Shown here piece after piece: positions 11,023-22,200 of a stretch of DNA of 64,000 bases (position 1 is its first letter; each line of letters begins with the position of its first letter). The position numbers and the translations under genes are program-made. Origin of the DNA: Aporrectodea caliginosa. Taxonomy: Eukaryota; Annelida; Clitellata; Crassiclitellata; Lumbricidae. The notes beneath the pieces were generated by a model, which saw nothing but the letters and a program-made list of their open reading frames with translations, did not search any database and was not told the origin of the DNA. Where the stretch lies: assembly GCA_020284085.1 (NCBI GenBank), contig JACEVL010000483.1:62001-126000 (forward strand), read 5' to 3'.

Positions 11023-11166
11023 CTGCAATAACCCCGTAGGTGACGTAGATTGTTGTTAGATTCGGAGCTAAGCAGCTGAGAGACATTCCTGCAGAAAACA
11101 GCAGACTACCAACGACACCGGGTAAACGACATCCGTAAGTCTTTATCGGATAAGTGGCGAACAGAC
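11023..11166 (-). CDS. Copy 1, exon 2 (144 nt, TM2-TM4)
   Basis: Acceptor TCTCTCTGTAG|GT and donor GCAG|GTAAAC. The exon is exactly 144 nt, the length of the corresponding exon in all three copies and, from memory, in vertebrate MCT genes. It encodes LFATYPIKTYGCRLPG...LAPNLTTIYVTYGVIAG: the TM2 end, a loop with the conserved YGCR, TM3 and the start of TM4. G|GT at the exon 1 junction makes the glycine. Confidence 0.88.
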
Positions 11167-11782
11167 CTACAGAGAGACAAATGAATCGACAAATATCAAT
11201 AAATTCGACGGAATATATTATACATCCACTTGAAAGAAACACAAAGAGATTCTTGATCATTCGTGAAGGCTGGTTTTCCTGCAACATAGGAGCCAGCCAG
11301 GTCCAACAAGAGATGTCCAGAGCGGAAAATGTCTGTACTGGGTTGCAACTTTCATTGACACCTTGGTAGAGTCTTATCGGCTATGCTGAAAGACTGCTGA
11401 ATTTTAAGACGTGTTTATTGACCTATTTGCATAAATTTAAAATCAAACAATAACATAAAAATGTTAATGAAAATCACGTAAGTAGGCCTACACTGCGATT
11501 CTGCCCGTAAAATGCTCCTTGCCCTAAGCCTTTGAAACTCTGACCCCAATTAATCAAGAACGTCTTGCTTTTCTCAACATTTTTGGCCATTGCTTTGCCC
11601 AGAGATCTGGAGAAAATACGGAAACAACATCTCGACCAGTGTATGTTTGCTTTCATTCGGCGCTTCAACGCAATGGCTCTTCGCAGGAATATCGATACCG
11701 AACGCATCAACGACTTGCCTACAAGCCATCCTGGTAAAATTTTATTTATAATTTTGTAAATCCTCAGACAACATAAGTACTT

Positions 11783-11896
<114 letters not shown>

Positions 11897-12001
11897 GATA
11901 GATGAGTAGGGCCTTTCCCGACTATTTTCTACAATAGATAATATTGAAGTCCCTGAGGGATCCTGTATACCTCGAGGCAAAAAAATAATATATTATTTAA
12001 T

Positions 12002-12060
12002 AATAATAATAAACTTTAACTTTAAAGGCAAAAATAATTGAATTGAATTGAATTGGATAA
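12002..12060. repeat. AT-rich and (ATTGA)n simple repeats
   Basis: TAATAATAATAATAA followed by ATTGAATTGAATTGAATT, probably the tail of an eroded retroelement. No body was recognised. Confidence 0.7.
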
Positions 12061-12574
12061 CAATAATGACAACAATATATCAACCTAAGTGTCCTTGTGG
12101 ATCGTGGGCGTGTGAAGCGCATGAACCTTCTTGCTCGTTGGTTCCACGCCGCGGTGCTAGACAGGCTTTCTAAAATAATGATATCATTTGTGAAGCCTCG
12201 TCTGTCTGACTTCCATGCCATTAAAGATCTACCTCATTATATCAACAAATATTATGCTATGAAACCTGAAGGTCACCCTAATTTGTAACCGTTTCGGGTG
12301 CAGTAATCCCTATATCTTATATGTACCGATTTACAGAACCCTTTGGAGCATAACTCGCAAGGCATAAAAAATGGCAATTATCTGTCATGTGATCGCCATT
12401 GAAAATTTCGTTGCAGATGATAAAAATGGATCTCTAAGCATCTCATTTTCAAGCTTCTTTGCCACCCGTTACACAGAGGCACACGTCGGTGTCCGATATA
12501 CAGATACTCGTCTCCTTTAACTATGTCATGGTTTACAGTTATGTGGTAGCCAGGCTGAACAAGCCTTTACTTAC

Positions 12575-12974
12575 CCACAGCAGATTGGAAGAAGCCGTGA
12601 ATTGAACCGCACCATCCGACAGCCGCTGTTGTTGCATCAAAATGTTCCACGAGAAACGGATAGAAAACTCCGAACCCAGTTAAGTCAATCGCAGCTATGA
12701 AATTACTAAGAAAAACGCACGCCAATACACCCCAGTCAGCCAAGCTTTCCTTTGCTACGACGGCCTCTTCACTGGCTTCCTGTTGCTGTGGCGAGGCGTT
12801 CAACCCTGATTCATACCTGCTGTGCTTGAGAGAACTTAGCTGTCTGTCAGTCACTACATATTCGCTTTCAAGCTGAGAAACAACTACATTTGGTCCATCC
12901 TTATATCTCGAAGCAAGTGAATCCACAGACGTGGCATGATCTTTGATATTTTCTAATTCAGTGGGTCTATTCAT
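12575..12974 (-). CDS. Copy 1, exon 1 (N-terminal tail, TM1, start of TM2)
   Basis: 400 nt, ending in phase 1 at donor G|GTAAGTAAAG. It starts at ATG 12972-12974 in context GAACCATGA, which is preserved in copy 2. It encodes a hydrophilic, Ser/Glu-rich tail of about 80 residues with no family match, then the MCT TM1 motif ADWGVLACVFLSNF. The end reads GWCGSIHGFFQSAVG, where copies 2 and 3 have GWCFSIYGFFQSVVG. The F to G and Y to H changes in TM2 are unique to this copy. Confidence 0.85.
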
Positions 12975-13046
12975 GGTTCAAATTTATAATGTGCGTTTTA
13001 ACAAATCACGGTTATAGCCTGCCGACAAATGAACAAGCCCATATGC

Positions 13047-13060
13047 CTATTATTTAAGCC
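13047..13060 (-). promoter_or_regulatory. TATA-like motif upstream of copy 1
   Basis: On the minus strand it reads GGCTTAAATAATAG, about 75 nt before the ATG. Copy 2 has GGCTTATATTATA and copy 3 GGCTTATATAATGGG at equivalent positions. An AT-rich core conserved in place while flanks drift fits a core promoter, giving a 5' UTR of about 40-50 nt. This is inference. No transcript data exist here. Confidence 0.4.
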
Positions 13061-14600
13061 AGAAAACTCTTTCTTTCCGAGAGTATTAAGCATTCACTGC
13101 ACATTCCAATATAAACCTACAATATTCATTCGCTATAGCTCTACGTCACTGTCAGTAATTTTTCAGATGCATCAGCATTATATTCAGGCTGGCTATTAAT
13201 TAGTCAGACTGTTTGGCCAGCGTCCAAACTCAAGTATATGCAACCAGATGAACTGCAACTTGCTATACTGTAGTCCTACAAAAACCTCAACAGCTTAGAT
13301 GCTCGTAAGTGTATTATTTTGCAGTATGGTAGGCCTACTTTAATCTAGCACATTATACGATTGAGTAAGACGTCAACATGGGACCATGTCTGAAAGTTAA
13401 TGTCCAATAAACAGCATGGCTATATATAGGCTATTGTAGGGCCTATTAGTAGACCTAAATCGCAGTTAAACTTAAAAATAGCTTATGTCATGCATTTCAG
13501 CGAGGCAGCTGTTGTAAGAGGACGCCATTGTATGTTATTGTTTTGTTTAAAATTTATGCTGATTATATATTCCAGTTAACACATTTTATATTTAAAATCA
13601 TGAATTCTCAGAAAATTGTTTCTAGTTTAATGCTTATTAAATTTTTTATCGTGCTCTGATCTTGAGTTATTTTTGATTGCGATTTTTCAATTAATGTAGC
13701 CGAACTCTTGTTTTCTCCATATTTGTACACTCATTCATTTTTTCTACAATTCAGTTGCGTACAGCAAGTTTCTTCGTTTAAAAAAAGTAAAACCTAACAT
13801 AAGTCCACCATATTAAGCATTGGCCTGGAGCCCTTTATGTGGGCCTATATGCTGCGTGTACGAGTCAGTCCATAGTTAAAAGAGTTTTAACTTGACGTCT
13901 TTCAAATCTGATATATCCACATGATTTTGTCATAAGCTGTCAATGTTACATTTTGTCAACCTGAGATCACGCTATGCACCGTAATTGCAATTCTCGTTTT
14001 CGTTTCCCGTCTTTTCAGTTCACTGTCTGATATGCATACTCTATATCCCAGCCATTACCTCATATCGACATCTGTATCTGAGAACAAAGTTCACTGTAAG
14101 TTCCTATCGCTAGTTTTTCTTTCTGCTGTTTGTTTCTGATGATAATTAAACCAAACTCTGGACTTTGCCGTCTTGAAGCAAAACCGTCTTACTACTTTCC
14201 ATTCTGTCCGGAATAAGTTTCCTTCTGTTTAAAATTACATCCTATGTCATCCGGAGGATTTTCATTTTAGATGATACAGATATCTGAGTCATCCTACAAA
14301 CCCACCAAAGAATCATCTCTTGCTATAATATCTCCACAGGTCTTTCACTCAAGACTGAAAACAATGCTCACTCCCAAATCCTATCCTGATTTATCCTCTT
14401 CCACTAGACTTACTTCCCTCACCGATTCAATTCTAAACATTATCCACCCCAGTTGTTTGACTGTCTGCCTGCCTGACCCCTTTGGATCTTGACCTGGAAA
14501 CGATTTATACCCCATCTATCGATTTTTTAACTAAGCGCCTGTGTACAGGCTGATTCTCGCAAATTCGCGTTTTGGGTGCAGTAGAAATCTCCAGATTACG
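13061..14600. other. 5' flank of copy 1 and start of the inter-unit gap
   Basis: Homologous to 24627-25760 and 35090-36545 up to about 14170. Shared blocks include TCAGATGCATCAGCATTAT and CACTGTCTGATATGC or close variants. No coding frame was recognised. The conservation may reflect shared ancestry as much as regulation. Confidence 0.6.
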
Positions 14601-14602
14601 AT

Positions 14603-14800
14603 TTCAATCAATCAATCAATCAATCCATTTTATTGCAACCCTTTGTACAAGTACAAGACAGTTATACGTTAAACAAGACATACAGGTAGATTTCGATAAT
14701 ACTGTCAATTTTTTCGCTTTCAATTAAACTGTGTGAATTACTTTCCTACATTTCGGACAAAATATCTCTTTCCTTTTTCTCCAAAGTCAACTTCGACAGG
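14603..14800 (-). mobile_element. LINE 3' end with (TGAT)n tail
   Basis: On the minus strand an AT-rich 3' UTR (GGTTGCAATAAAATGG) runs into (ATTG)n, written ATCAATCAATCAATC on plus. This is a typical non-LTR tail. No coding part is left. Confidence 0.55.
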
Positions 14801-14802
14801 AT

Positions 14803-14900
14803 GAATTCATTCATTTGGAAATTTATATAGCGTCTCTTCTTCAAGGAAACTATTCAGTAGCCTAGCGCTTCCGACTGCATCGCGCCGAAAAAGAACAGTT
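14803..14900 (-). mobile_element. L2-like LINE terminus
   Basis: The minus strand reads GGAAGCGCTAGGCTACTG, ACGCTATATAAATTTCC and then (GAAT)n. This is the same terminal stem-loop and tail as the L2-like element ending at 8450. Confidence 0.65.
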
Positions 14901-15089
14901 TTGACTTTGGTGAGGAAGGATTCAGATAGACATGTATAGGATGCACTTAGTGCAGGAACTGTCCTCCACTTGCAAAATTTCCTCGCTTCTCTTGACCTAT
15001 CCGAACCGCGAAGTCAGTTGAAATCCTTATCTCGTTGTCACAGAATTGAGTAACAGGATACAAACTGCATCTATATTATACACCAGTGT

Positions 15090-15320
15090 ACATAAATGAT
15101 CACGAATACTAAGATAAGAAAAACCAGCGGTCGAAGAGCGAGAACATTCGCCGTATCTCGCCTAACGTTATGGAATTCTCTGCCTATTGCACTGGACGGC
15201 TTTCGAAAGATGTCGAAAGCCCTTTGTTTTTGTCATCCTATTAGCAGCTGCATCAGCGCATCTCAGTTGCATTTAGTTACATTATCTTGCGATTCACAAA
15301 TCGAATTAAAATAATAATAA
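15090..15320 (+). mobile_element. LINE C-terminal fragment with AAT tail
   Basis: GRRARTFAVSRLTLWNSLPIAL matches the conserved LINE C-terminal pattern (R-R/x-F-x5-LWNSLP). A (AAT)n tract follows at about 15310-15330. It sits in the gap between unit 1 and unit 2. Confidence 0.55.
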
Positions 15321-15386
15321 TAATAATAGGGCCTATCTATTAAAATAATACTAATATTAGGGCCTATCTTTCGGCCTAACCACGAT

Positions 15387-15392
15387 TTTATT
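15387..15392 (-). terminator. Candidate polyadenylation signal of copy 2
   Basis: AATAAA on the minus strand, about 640 nt after the stop codon. It is conserved in copy 3 (28497-28502). Unit homology ends about 30 bases further on, so the duplicated block stops close to the expected cleavage site. Confidence 0.45.
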
Positions 15393-15399
15393 GCGGAGA

Positions 15400-16033
15400 C
15401 CCATGGTCAGGATCACCGTAATAGGAGCTCTGGCCCTATATACTATTATAGAGCTGCCAGCTGCGAGCTTCCATAGCAATCCGAGGGAGCGTAAGGTAGC
15501 GAAATATATGTAATGCCATATCTTTGCAACGTCAAATACAGAGTTTCCTATGGATATTTCGAACACTTAACGGACACTTTCTGACTTTTCCGACTATCTG
15601 ATACGATTGGTTGACAGTTAGTTGATCCTTCCGGAGTCTGAGATATCTTCAGATCCTGAAGAACATAAGAGAATCTTTGGTGTACGTCTGATGCGACCGG
15701 GGGAGCCTGGCTCTATGCGAGAACAAGCATTCAACTCACTATTTCAGATAATATCCAATCAGTCAGTCTATCGTCTGTAGAATACATGGAATACATGAAC
15801 TATCTTTATAATTGGATATACCAGTCAAGTCAATCAAGAATTGCGAACTTACACTGGGAACGGAAGCATCTGGATGCCGTCCCAAGCTGCTTAAAACTCA
15901 CGACAGACTTGAACAACAGGGGCCATTTCGCAACGCAGACCCAGAATAACTTCAAACGCGAATATCTACATACATTCATACCCATAAGTGTAAATATGCA
16001 TAAATAAATAGATTTTTCTGGCTAATATTACTA
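15400..16033 (-). other. Likely 3' UTR / 3' flank of copy 2
   Basis: Aligns with 28510-29047 downstream of copy 3, for example GGAGTCTGAGATATCT and CTTTGGTGTACG in both. No coding frame was recognised. It is treated as 3' UTR because it lies between the stop codon and the conserved AATAAA. Confidence 0.5.
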
Positions 16034-16224
16034 TTAGCCTTCAGGTGTCGATGGATTTGCGGCACCATCATGCGAGGGAGGAATTTCATTGTCTTTGGCG
16101 ATGGTCTTCCGGTGGCATCTGGTGACAACAGTTAAGACAATCATGAGGCTGGCAGACACGAATGCCATGCAACCGATGATGGCGAACGCTTTGTTGTAAT
16201 CTCGAGTTATATCGAACACCCAAC
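16034..16224 (-). CDS. Copy 2, exon 5 (TM12 and C-tail)
   Basis: Acceptor TCTGTGTGTAG|GT. It encodes GWVFDITRDYNKAFAIIGCM, the rest of TM12 and a 30-residue polar tail ending NPSTPEG. The W-x-FD-x-T-x-DY motif before TM12 is typical of MCTs. Copy 3 differs by few residues. Confidence 0.9.
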
Positions 16225-19200
16225 CTACACACAGAACAGCATAACTATCAACAGAAACATCATCATAATAATATTAGAAACAAAGGCAATTGGTCAACAG
16301 CTGAAATGAAAAAAAACAAAGAAAGGTTCAGCGTTTTGTCGCAGATGATAACTACTGTACCTAGATCTATGCTTCATCGACTGTTCAACTTTGATGTAAC
16401 ATTCTAAAGACAACAATAGCAGATAGCACGTAGGCCAAACTGATAGCGTCACCAACAACAAAATAGCGCGTGAATGGAACAACGACTGTCAAATAATTAC
16501 CAACCAACGCTGCTTTAACCAAAATCTTTTAACAAAGTTCAGAAACTGAACGACTAATCATACGTAGATAGGAAACTCTTAAACCTTTATAAATGTTTTA
16601 TTACATTACATTACCACCACTGATGTCGTAATGTAAAACGACAAACAATTCTACTGCTTGTACAATTCAAACACTGAAGCCCTAATAAGTTAGTTCCTGA
16701 AATGTAACTGCACGTCTGCAAGTTGTCCAACATTCTTAGAAAAATAGCATTATAGCGATAACAACACAAACCGTAATACTCAATCATTGAAGGACAGCGT
16801 CTGGAATCCGTATGCATATAATTATGGAACCCTCTGCGTCAATGGAGAATGTGAGAATCTGGACGCAAAGGATGTGGTTTAAGCGCAGACGACTAGTCAT
16901 CTTCGCCGAAACCCATCTCAAGCTTTTCCTGAGCGAAAGGAGAGACTGGCACTCACCCAGACCTGCCAGCGGGAGAGGAATGGACAATCGGGGTTTGCTG
17001 AAGGCCAAGCACTCGTTCTCAGTTATGATCCGAAGCAGGCGTTACTATGTACTATTTTAAAAACACTTGATCAGATGGAAAAACAGCTTTTCGTTCGGTC
17101 AGAAACTGTTTCTGGGAGGAATTTGTAATCCACATGTTCGGCTGCTTATTAATATCTGTCTTCATGCCTTTATAATCTTTAAGGAAAGTTGTTCGCAAGG
17201 CTGAATGCTGCTTTTGCACTTACCTTCGAAGAAAATTTCATCAGGTCGACATAGCACCAAACCGTTTCAAGTGATAATGCTAAAAGTATCCTGTAAGTGA
17301 TGCGCGTTTAATTACCCTGATCAGGAGTTTCTCGTCTTCCTTGTTTGCACATGCGTGTACGAATACAAACACGCCCACATTTGAAATAGACATAATATAT
17401 GGAAACAATGCTAGAATCTCTACCCATTATCTGGATAAATAAACGTCTTGCATAGCTCACATAAGCAATAATGACTGCCCCTGAGATAAATTCTACTAAC
17501 CAATAAGAGGCACTGATACGAGTTTCGCAAAACCTCCAATGAAATACAGTATTGCTAGGCTTTTCGGAAGAAGGGCCACGCCCATTAGGTCAACTGCGAC
17601 GACAGAGAACACTGTGATTGTACAACCTTCAGAACAATAAGAAATTTCAGTGAGGGCACGAAGCAGCACCTTCCAAAAATCTGTTACGTCGTTTCTGCAT
17701 AATATTATTGTTGCTTACAACAGCATATATAGTAGGGGTCTGCGGGTATACCCGTACACGCGGGTTTACCCATACCCGCGGGTTTACCCGTACCCGACCC
17801 GTACCCGCGGGTACGTGTCGGTTCGGCTTTTCACGGGTCGGGTCGGGTACGGGTATACCCGGGTATACCCGGTTTTACCCGTACCAAATTGAAATTTGGG
17901 GTAATACGTAATAGTGAGTCTTGCATCTTCAAAGACTTGTTTACCATAACTGGTGCCATCCTCTCTAAGTACTATGCTTGTGTTGACCTTGCGCCTTAGT
18001 GAACTTGATATTCATTAGAGATTATCAAATTACAGTTACAAAGTGGCTTGTTTCCATTAACACGATCGTAGTGCTTTTACATATATATCTGATCTGAGTT
18101 TCAGTCCCGACAACCGGGATCAGAGGTCAGTTACATCGCCGCGTGATTTACTGTCCAGTCCATAAGTCAAGGCTGGGCATATTTCGAAGCCCGTCATCCC
18201 TTTACCTCTGAGAAATACTCAAACTACTCAATTAGCGTTTTTTTGTTTCAAACTGCCGTGTTGATAGCCATTGAGCCTATTGGCCTACCGGTACTGGGAG
18301 TCTGAAACTATATGGGAAGGCGAATTAATAACGTGACGGGTACGGTACGGGTACGAGTATACCCGCGGGTACGGCTCGGATCGGGTAGTAACTTTGAGTA
18401 CGGGTCGGGTACGGGTACGGGTAACAGTTCTGTGTTACGGGTATGGGTCGGGTAACAAAACTCTCTACCCGCAGACCTCTAATATATAGCTAACTAAACT
18501 TCTGCTCAACTCTAAACGCATTTCCAGCAATCTGATGTTCAGTGAATTAGTTGAAATAAATAAGTTGGGTTCACACCTGAGTGGAGTTTACAGACTCTTC
18601 TCTATATGTAGCCTAAACGAATTTCAGTGAGTCTCAAGTAATTTCAGTCATATTAAAACGCAAATAAATTAGAATGAGTAATATTCAGATGAAATTCCAG
18701 GAGCCTCGTGTTTTCTTTCGCTTCACAGATTCCTGTTTATACTTAAAAAATTATGATGTCAGAGTTATGTTCATGCATAAATCAAATTAAAACAGGCATT
18801 TTCGTATCTACATCACCTTCCAAGAATCACAATTTCACATCAATTTAATCGACTCTCTAGTTCGGATATATAAAGTAGCTTCAGATAGTATAATTTTCAT
18901 ACCCATATGAAGTCCGAATAGTGTAGAGGACGTCATTGTCCCGATCATTCCTGGATTGATGAAGATTACAGCGATCGACAGAAAGGCAAAGAACATTCCG
19001 CTGCCAAAAACCAAAGACGAGTTTACCTTCGGGTGGTTAGCGATGAAGGAAATGGGCAACCTGATTACTGTGGACATGCTGCTGATTAATGCCACTGCGA
19101 TCACTCCTTGGTCACGGTTGAGGCCAACGTGGATTGCTCTGTTCACTATGTGAGGTATGTACCCGCCAATGCAGAACATTTGAAGAAAGTAGGCAATGGA

Positions 19201-22200
19201 ATACACAGAATATCTCGCTTGACGTAAAATGGAAAAGTTAAAGGTTTCTTTAAGATATTTAAGAGTCAACTGACAGCCACTTCGTGGTTTCGTTTCAGAA
19301 GCATACTTTGACAGTGAGGTTAAACTCGCTGGTGTGCGGAAGAACATGCAGAGTAGAATGCGTTGGGCGTGAATGGCTCCAAGGATAAGGAAGAAGGCAC
19401 CTCGCCAGCCGTACGACTGGATAAGGTGATTAGCAAGAATGGGTCCCATTATGGCTCCGCAGCTGTAGCCAAGAGAACCGATTCCATTGGCCAGGTTCCG
19501 GTTACGAGTAAACCTCTGATGGATAATAATATTCGTCGATAGCATAGCAACACCAGAGCCTGATCCTAAAAAGGAACAGAACTGTAACTGACACGATTTT
19601 AAAAGAAAGAGCAAATGAATGAATTATAGAATAAATGAAGAAGGACAGTCCACGTAGCTAACCAAAGAGGCAGCCACTGAGTCGAATTGTGGCTCACCTA
19701 TTCCTGTGGATATTGATTTTTCAGCTGTTTCCCTATTAAGCGAATGTCAACATCTCCTCTTATCCCCATTATATTAACAGTGCTATTGATTCCGTCAATT
19801 TATGTATCATGTAAAATTCTCATGTTTTTCGCATTTGTGCTTTGTGCGAATATTATGGTATAGATTTATGATGATAATTTGTAAAAATGTGTCGGTCGCA
19901 ATTATTTAATTGCTAGCATCAATAAATGAACCCGCATCGTAAAGTAGAATAAAATATTGATTCAGGCTATAGAAAGGACAATTTATCCTGTCCTCTATCA
20001 GCACTTAGAGCAGGAACTCAGTCGAAAACTTTAGAATTATTGGTCAGCTGGATCGTTTGGCTACAAGCAGACCATTGTCCTAAATGCGCCGCCCTGAGCT
20101 TGTTGACTTTTCTACGGTATCTAAGGAAGTAAAGTTTCGTTGGAAGGACGATGTTATCTGACTCCCGGAGAAATCGCTGTGAACTTATTAAAAAGCGTTC
20201 CTATTAAGTAACTTTGACCTGAGTTTGAGTAGCGCGGTTGTGCGACGCGTGTTCCTTGAACTTTATAACGAGAACAAAGTCGGCTAATGTATCGTATATG
20301 AAAAAATCTCCTGTTTTCGCATTTATTTGTGTTTTGTGGCTGGCGATCAAATAGTAGATCAAGGCGATGCTTCGCTGAAGCTAACCGAAGGTCGAGTAAA
20401 CAATTCCTTATCTGTTAGTGACACATGCTTAGAGGTTTCCTAAGGACAGGCAATCCATAAATCCTATCCTTCACCCCATACTTTTATCGGATAGTGGTCT
20501 CCAGTTAATGCAGAATTGATTGGACCATCATGGTAACTACTTTGATTGAAAGAGTATTGTAAGAGTATTTTATGATACAGAAGTTTTCGCTGTTGCACAG
20601 TAAATTTTCATATATAAATGAGTAGATAAACCCATTGCATAACCCTATCTGTGGTTTTATATACTCTGGGTATGCAGTGTAAGGTGTACGGGCAGAAGAT
20701 CTATACTATTCACCGGAGTGTGATTTTATTGTTGGGGCGCAGTAGTCGATTGGTTAGAGAACTCGGAATGTAGCGCAGAGGATACGGGTTCGAGCCTCAC
20801 CTGAGACTATAACTGTGTAGAGTTGAGCAAATCTTGGACTAACAATAAATTGTATCGCTTCACAGATTGAGATTGACTTTCCTTAAATGAGTAATAAATA
20901 AAACATAAAAAAATAATAATAGACCAAGTACAGTCATTGTACTGATTTTATAACTGAGGGAGTAAGACGCTCAGAAGCCATGGAAAAACATTCTGCAGTG
21001 GCGATGATTTAACTCCGCTTCTGAGTTGACAGTCTAGAAAAGATCCAGACAAGATCGAGAAACTTCTGGACAGGCTAAAGCGAAACGGGTTTCTTCCTCC
21101 AAACGCCCCTGCAGCGGAGCAATTGGCCGTCGCGGCCGATGATTCCCTGTTCAGGGCCATAACATCTGACCCGCACCACGTGCTACGAAGATTTCTTCCC
21201 GAGTCTCGAAGTCACAGCTACAACCTACGAACACGGGCCCACGAGTACAAACTACAACCGAAGGACAATAGAAATTTTATACCACGACTCCTGTACAAGA
21301 ACATGTATTGACAATATTGAATAACACCTGGACGGGACTGACTGTTTGACCACATGGCTTGTCGACCTAGAACTAACCTAACTCTATGATTATCTGTTTC
21401 AGTTTGCGGTTTTGTCAACCTGAATTTCTATTAAACGAATATTTGATGATGATGATGAAAACTTTACCGTCACACTAATGTGCACCTCGTAAATAACGCA
21501 TGTCATACAGGTCTATATGAACAGTTCTTATCTTACCTATAATCTTCTACTTTTGCAAAACTTCAAAGTTACGTTAGACTATAGCCTTATATAGAACTAA
21601 TCCATAGAAATCAAACGAATGCCTATAATTATGTTTACCTGCGATGACCCCGTAGGTGAAGTAGAGCGTTGTTAGATTCGGAGCTAAGTAACTGAGAGAA
21701 AATCCGATCCAAGTCAGCAGACAACCAACGACACCGGGCAAACGACATCCGTAAATCTTTATCGGATAACTGGCGAACAGAGCTAAATAATTATAGACAA
21801 AAGAAGCTACAGAGAGACAAAAGAAACAAGAATCAATAAATCGACGGAATTTAATTATGCATCCACTGGAAAAAACACAAAGAACTCTTGAGCCACTCTC
21901 AATCTTTCCATGTGTTTCGATATAGCCGTCAAAAAAATGTGTCCCCATAAATCTAGAATTTTCGGAATTTTACTGTGCCTGGGTTCCCTTAGTATGTTGT
22001 GAGATTATCAGTTCAAGACGGATTTGCGGTAAGCTACTTCTGAGGCCCGTTTATATGTGAAATAGACAATCGCCGTTTCAAAGTTGAAGCTGTCTAGCCA
22101 TATTGTTCATTAATTCGTGATGCTATCCTGTCCTCATGCTGCTCTATGCCCTAAGCCTTAGAAACTCTAATCCCCAATATATCAAGAACTTCTGGCTTTT

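Noticed and set aside
17650..17911. Open frames with repeated YPYTRVYPYP-like peptides
   Set aside because: Produced by the CCCGTACCCG arrays at the end of the hAT MITE.
20733..20815. Candidate tRNA gene
   Set aside because: A- and B-box-like motifs are present, but no acceptor stem or anticodon arm pairs properly. It is called a tRNA-derived SINE.
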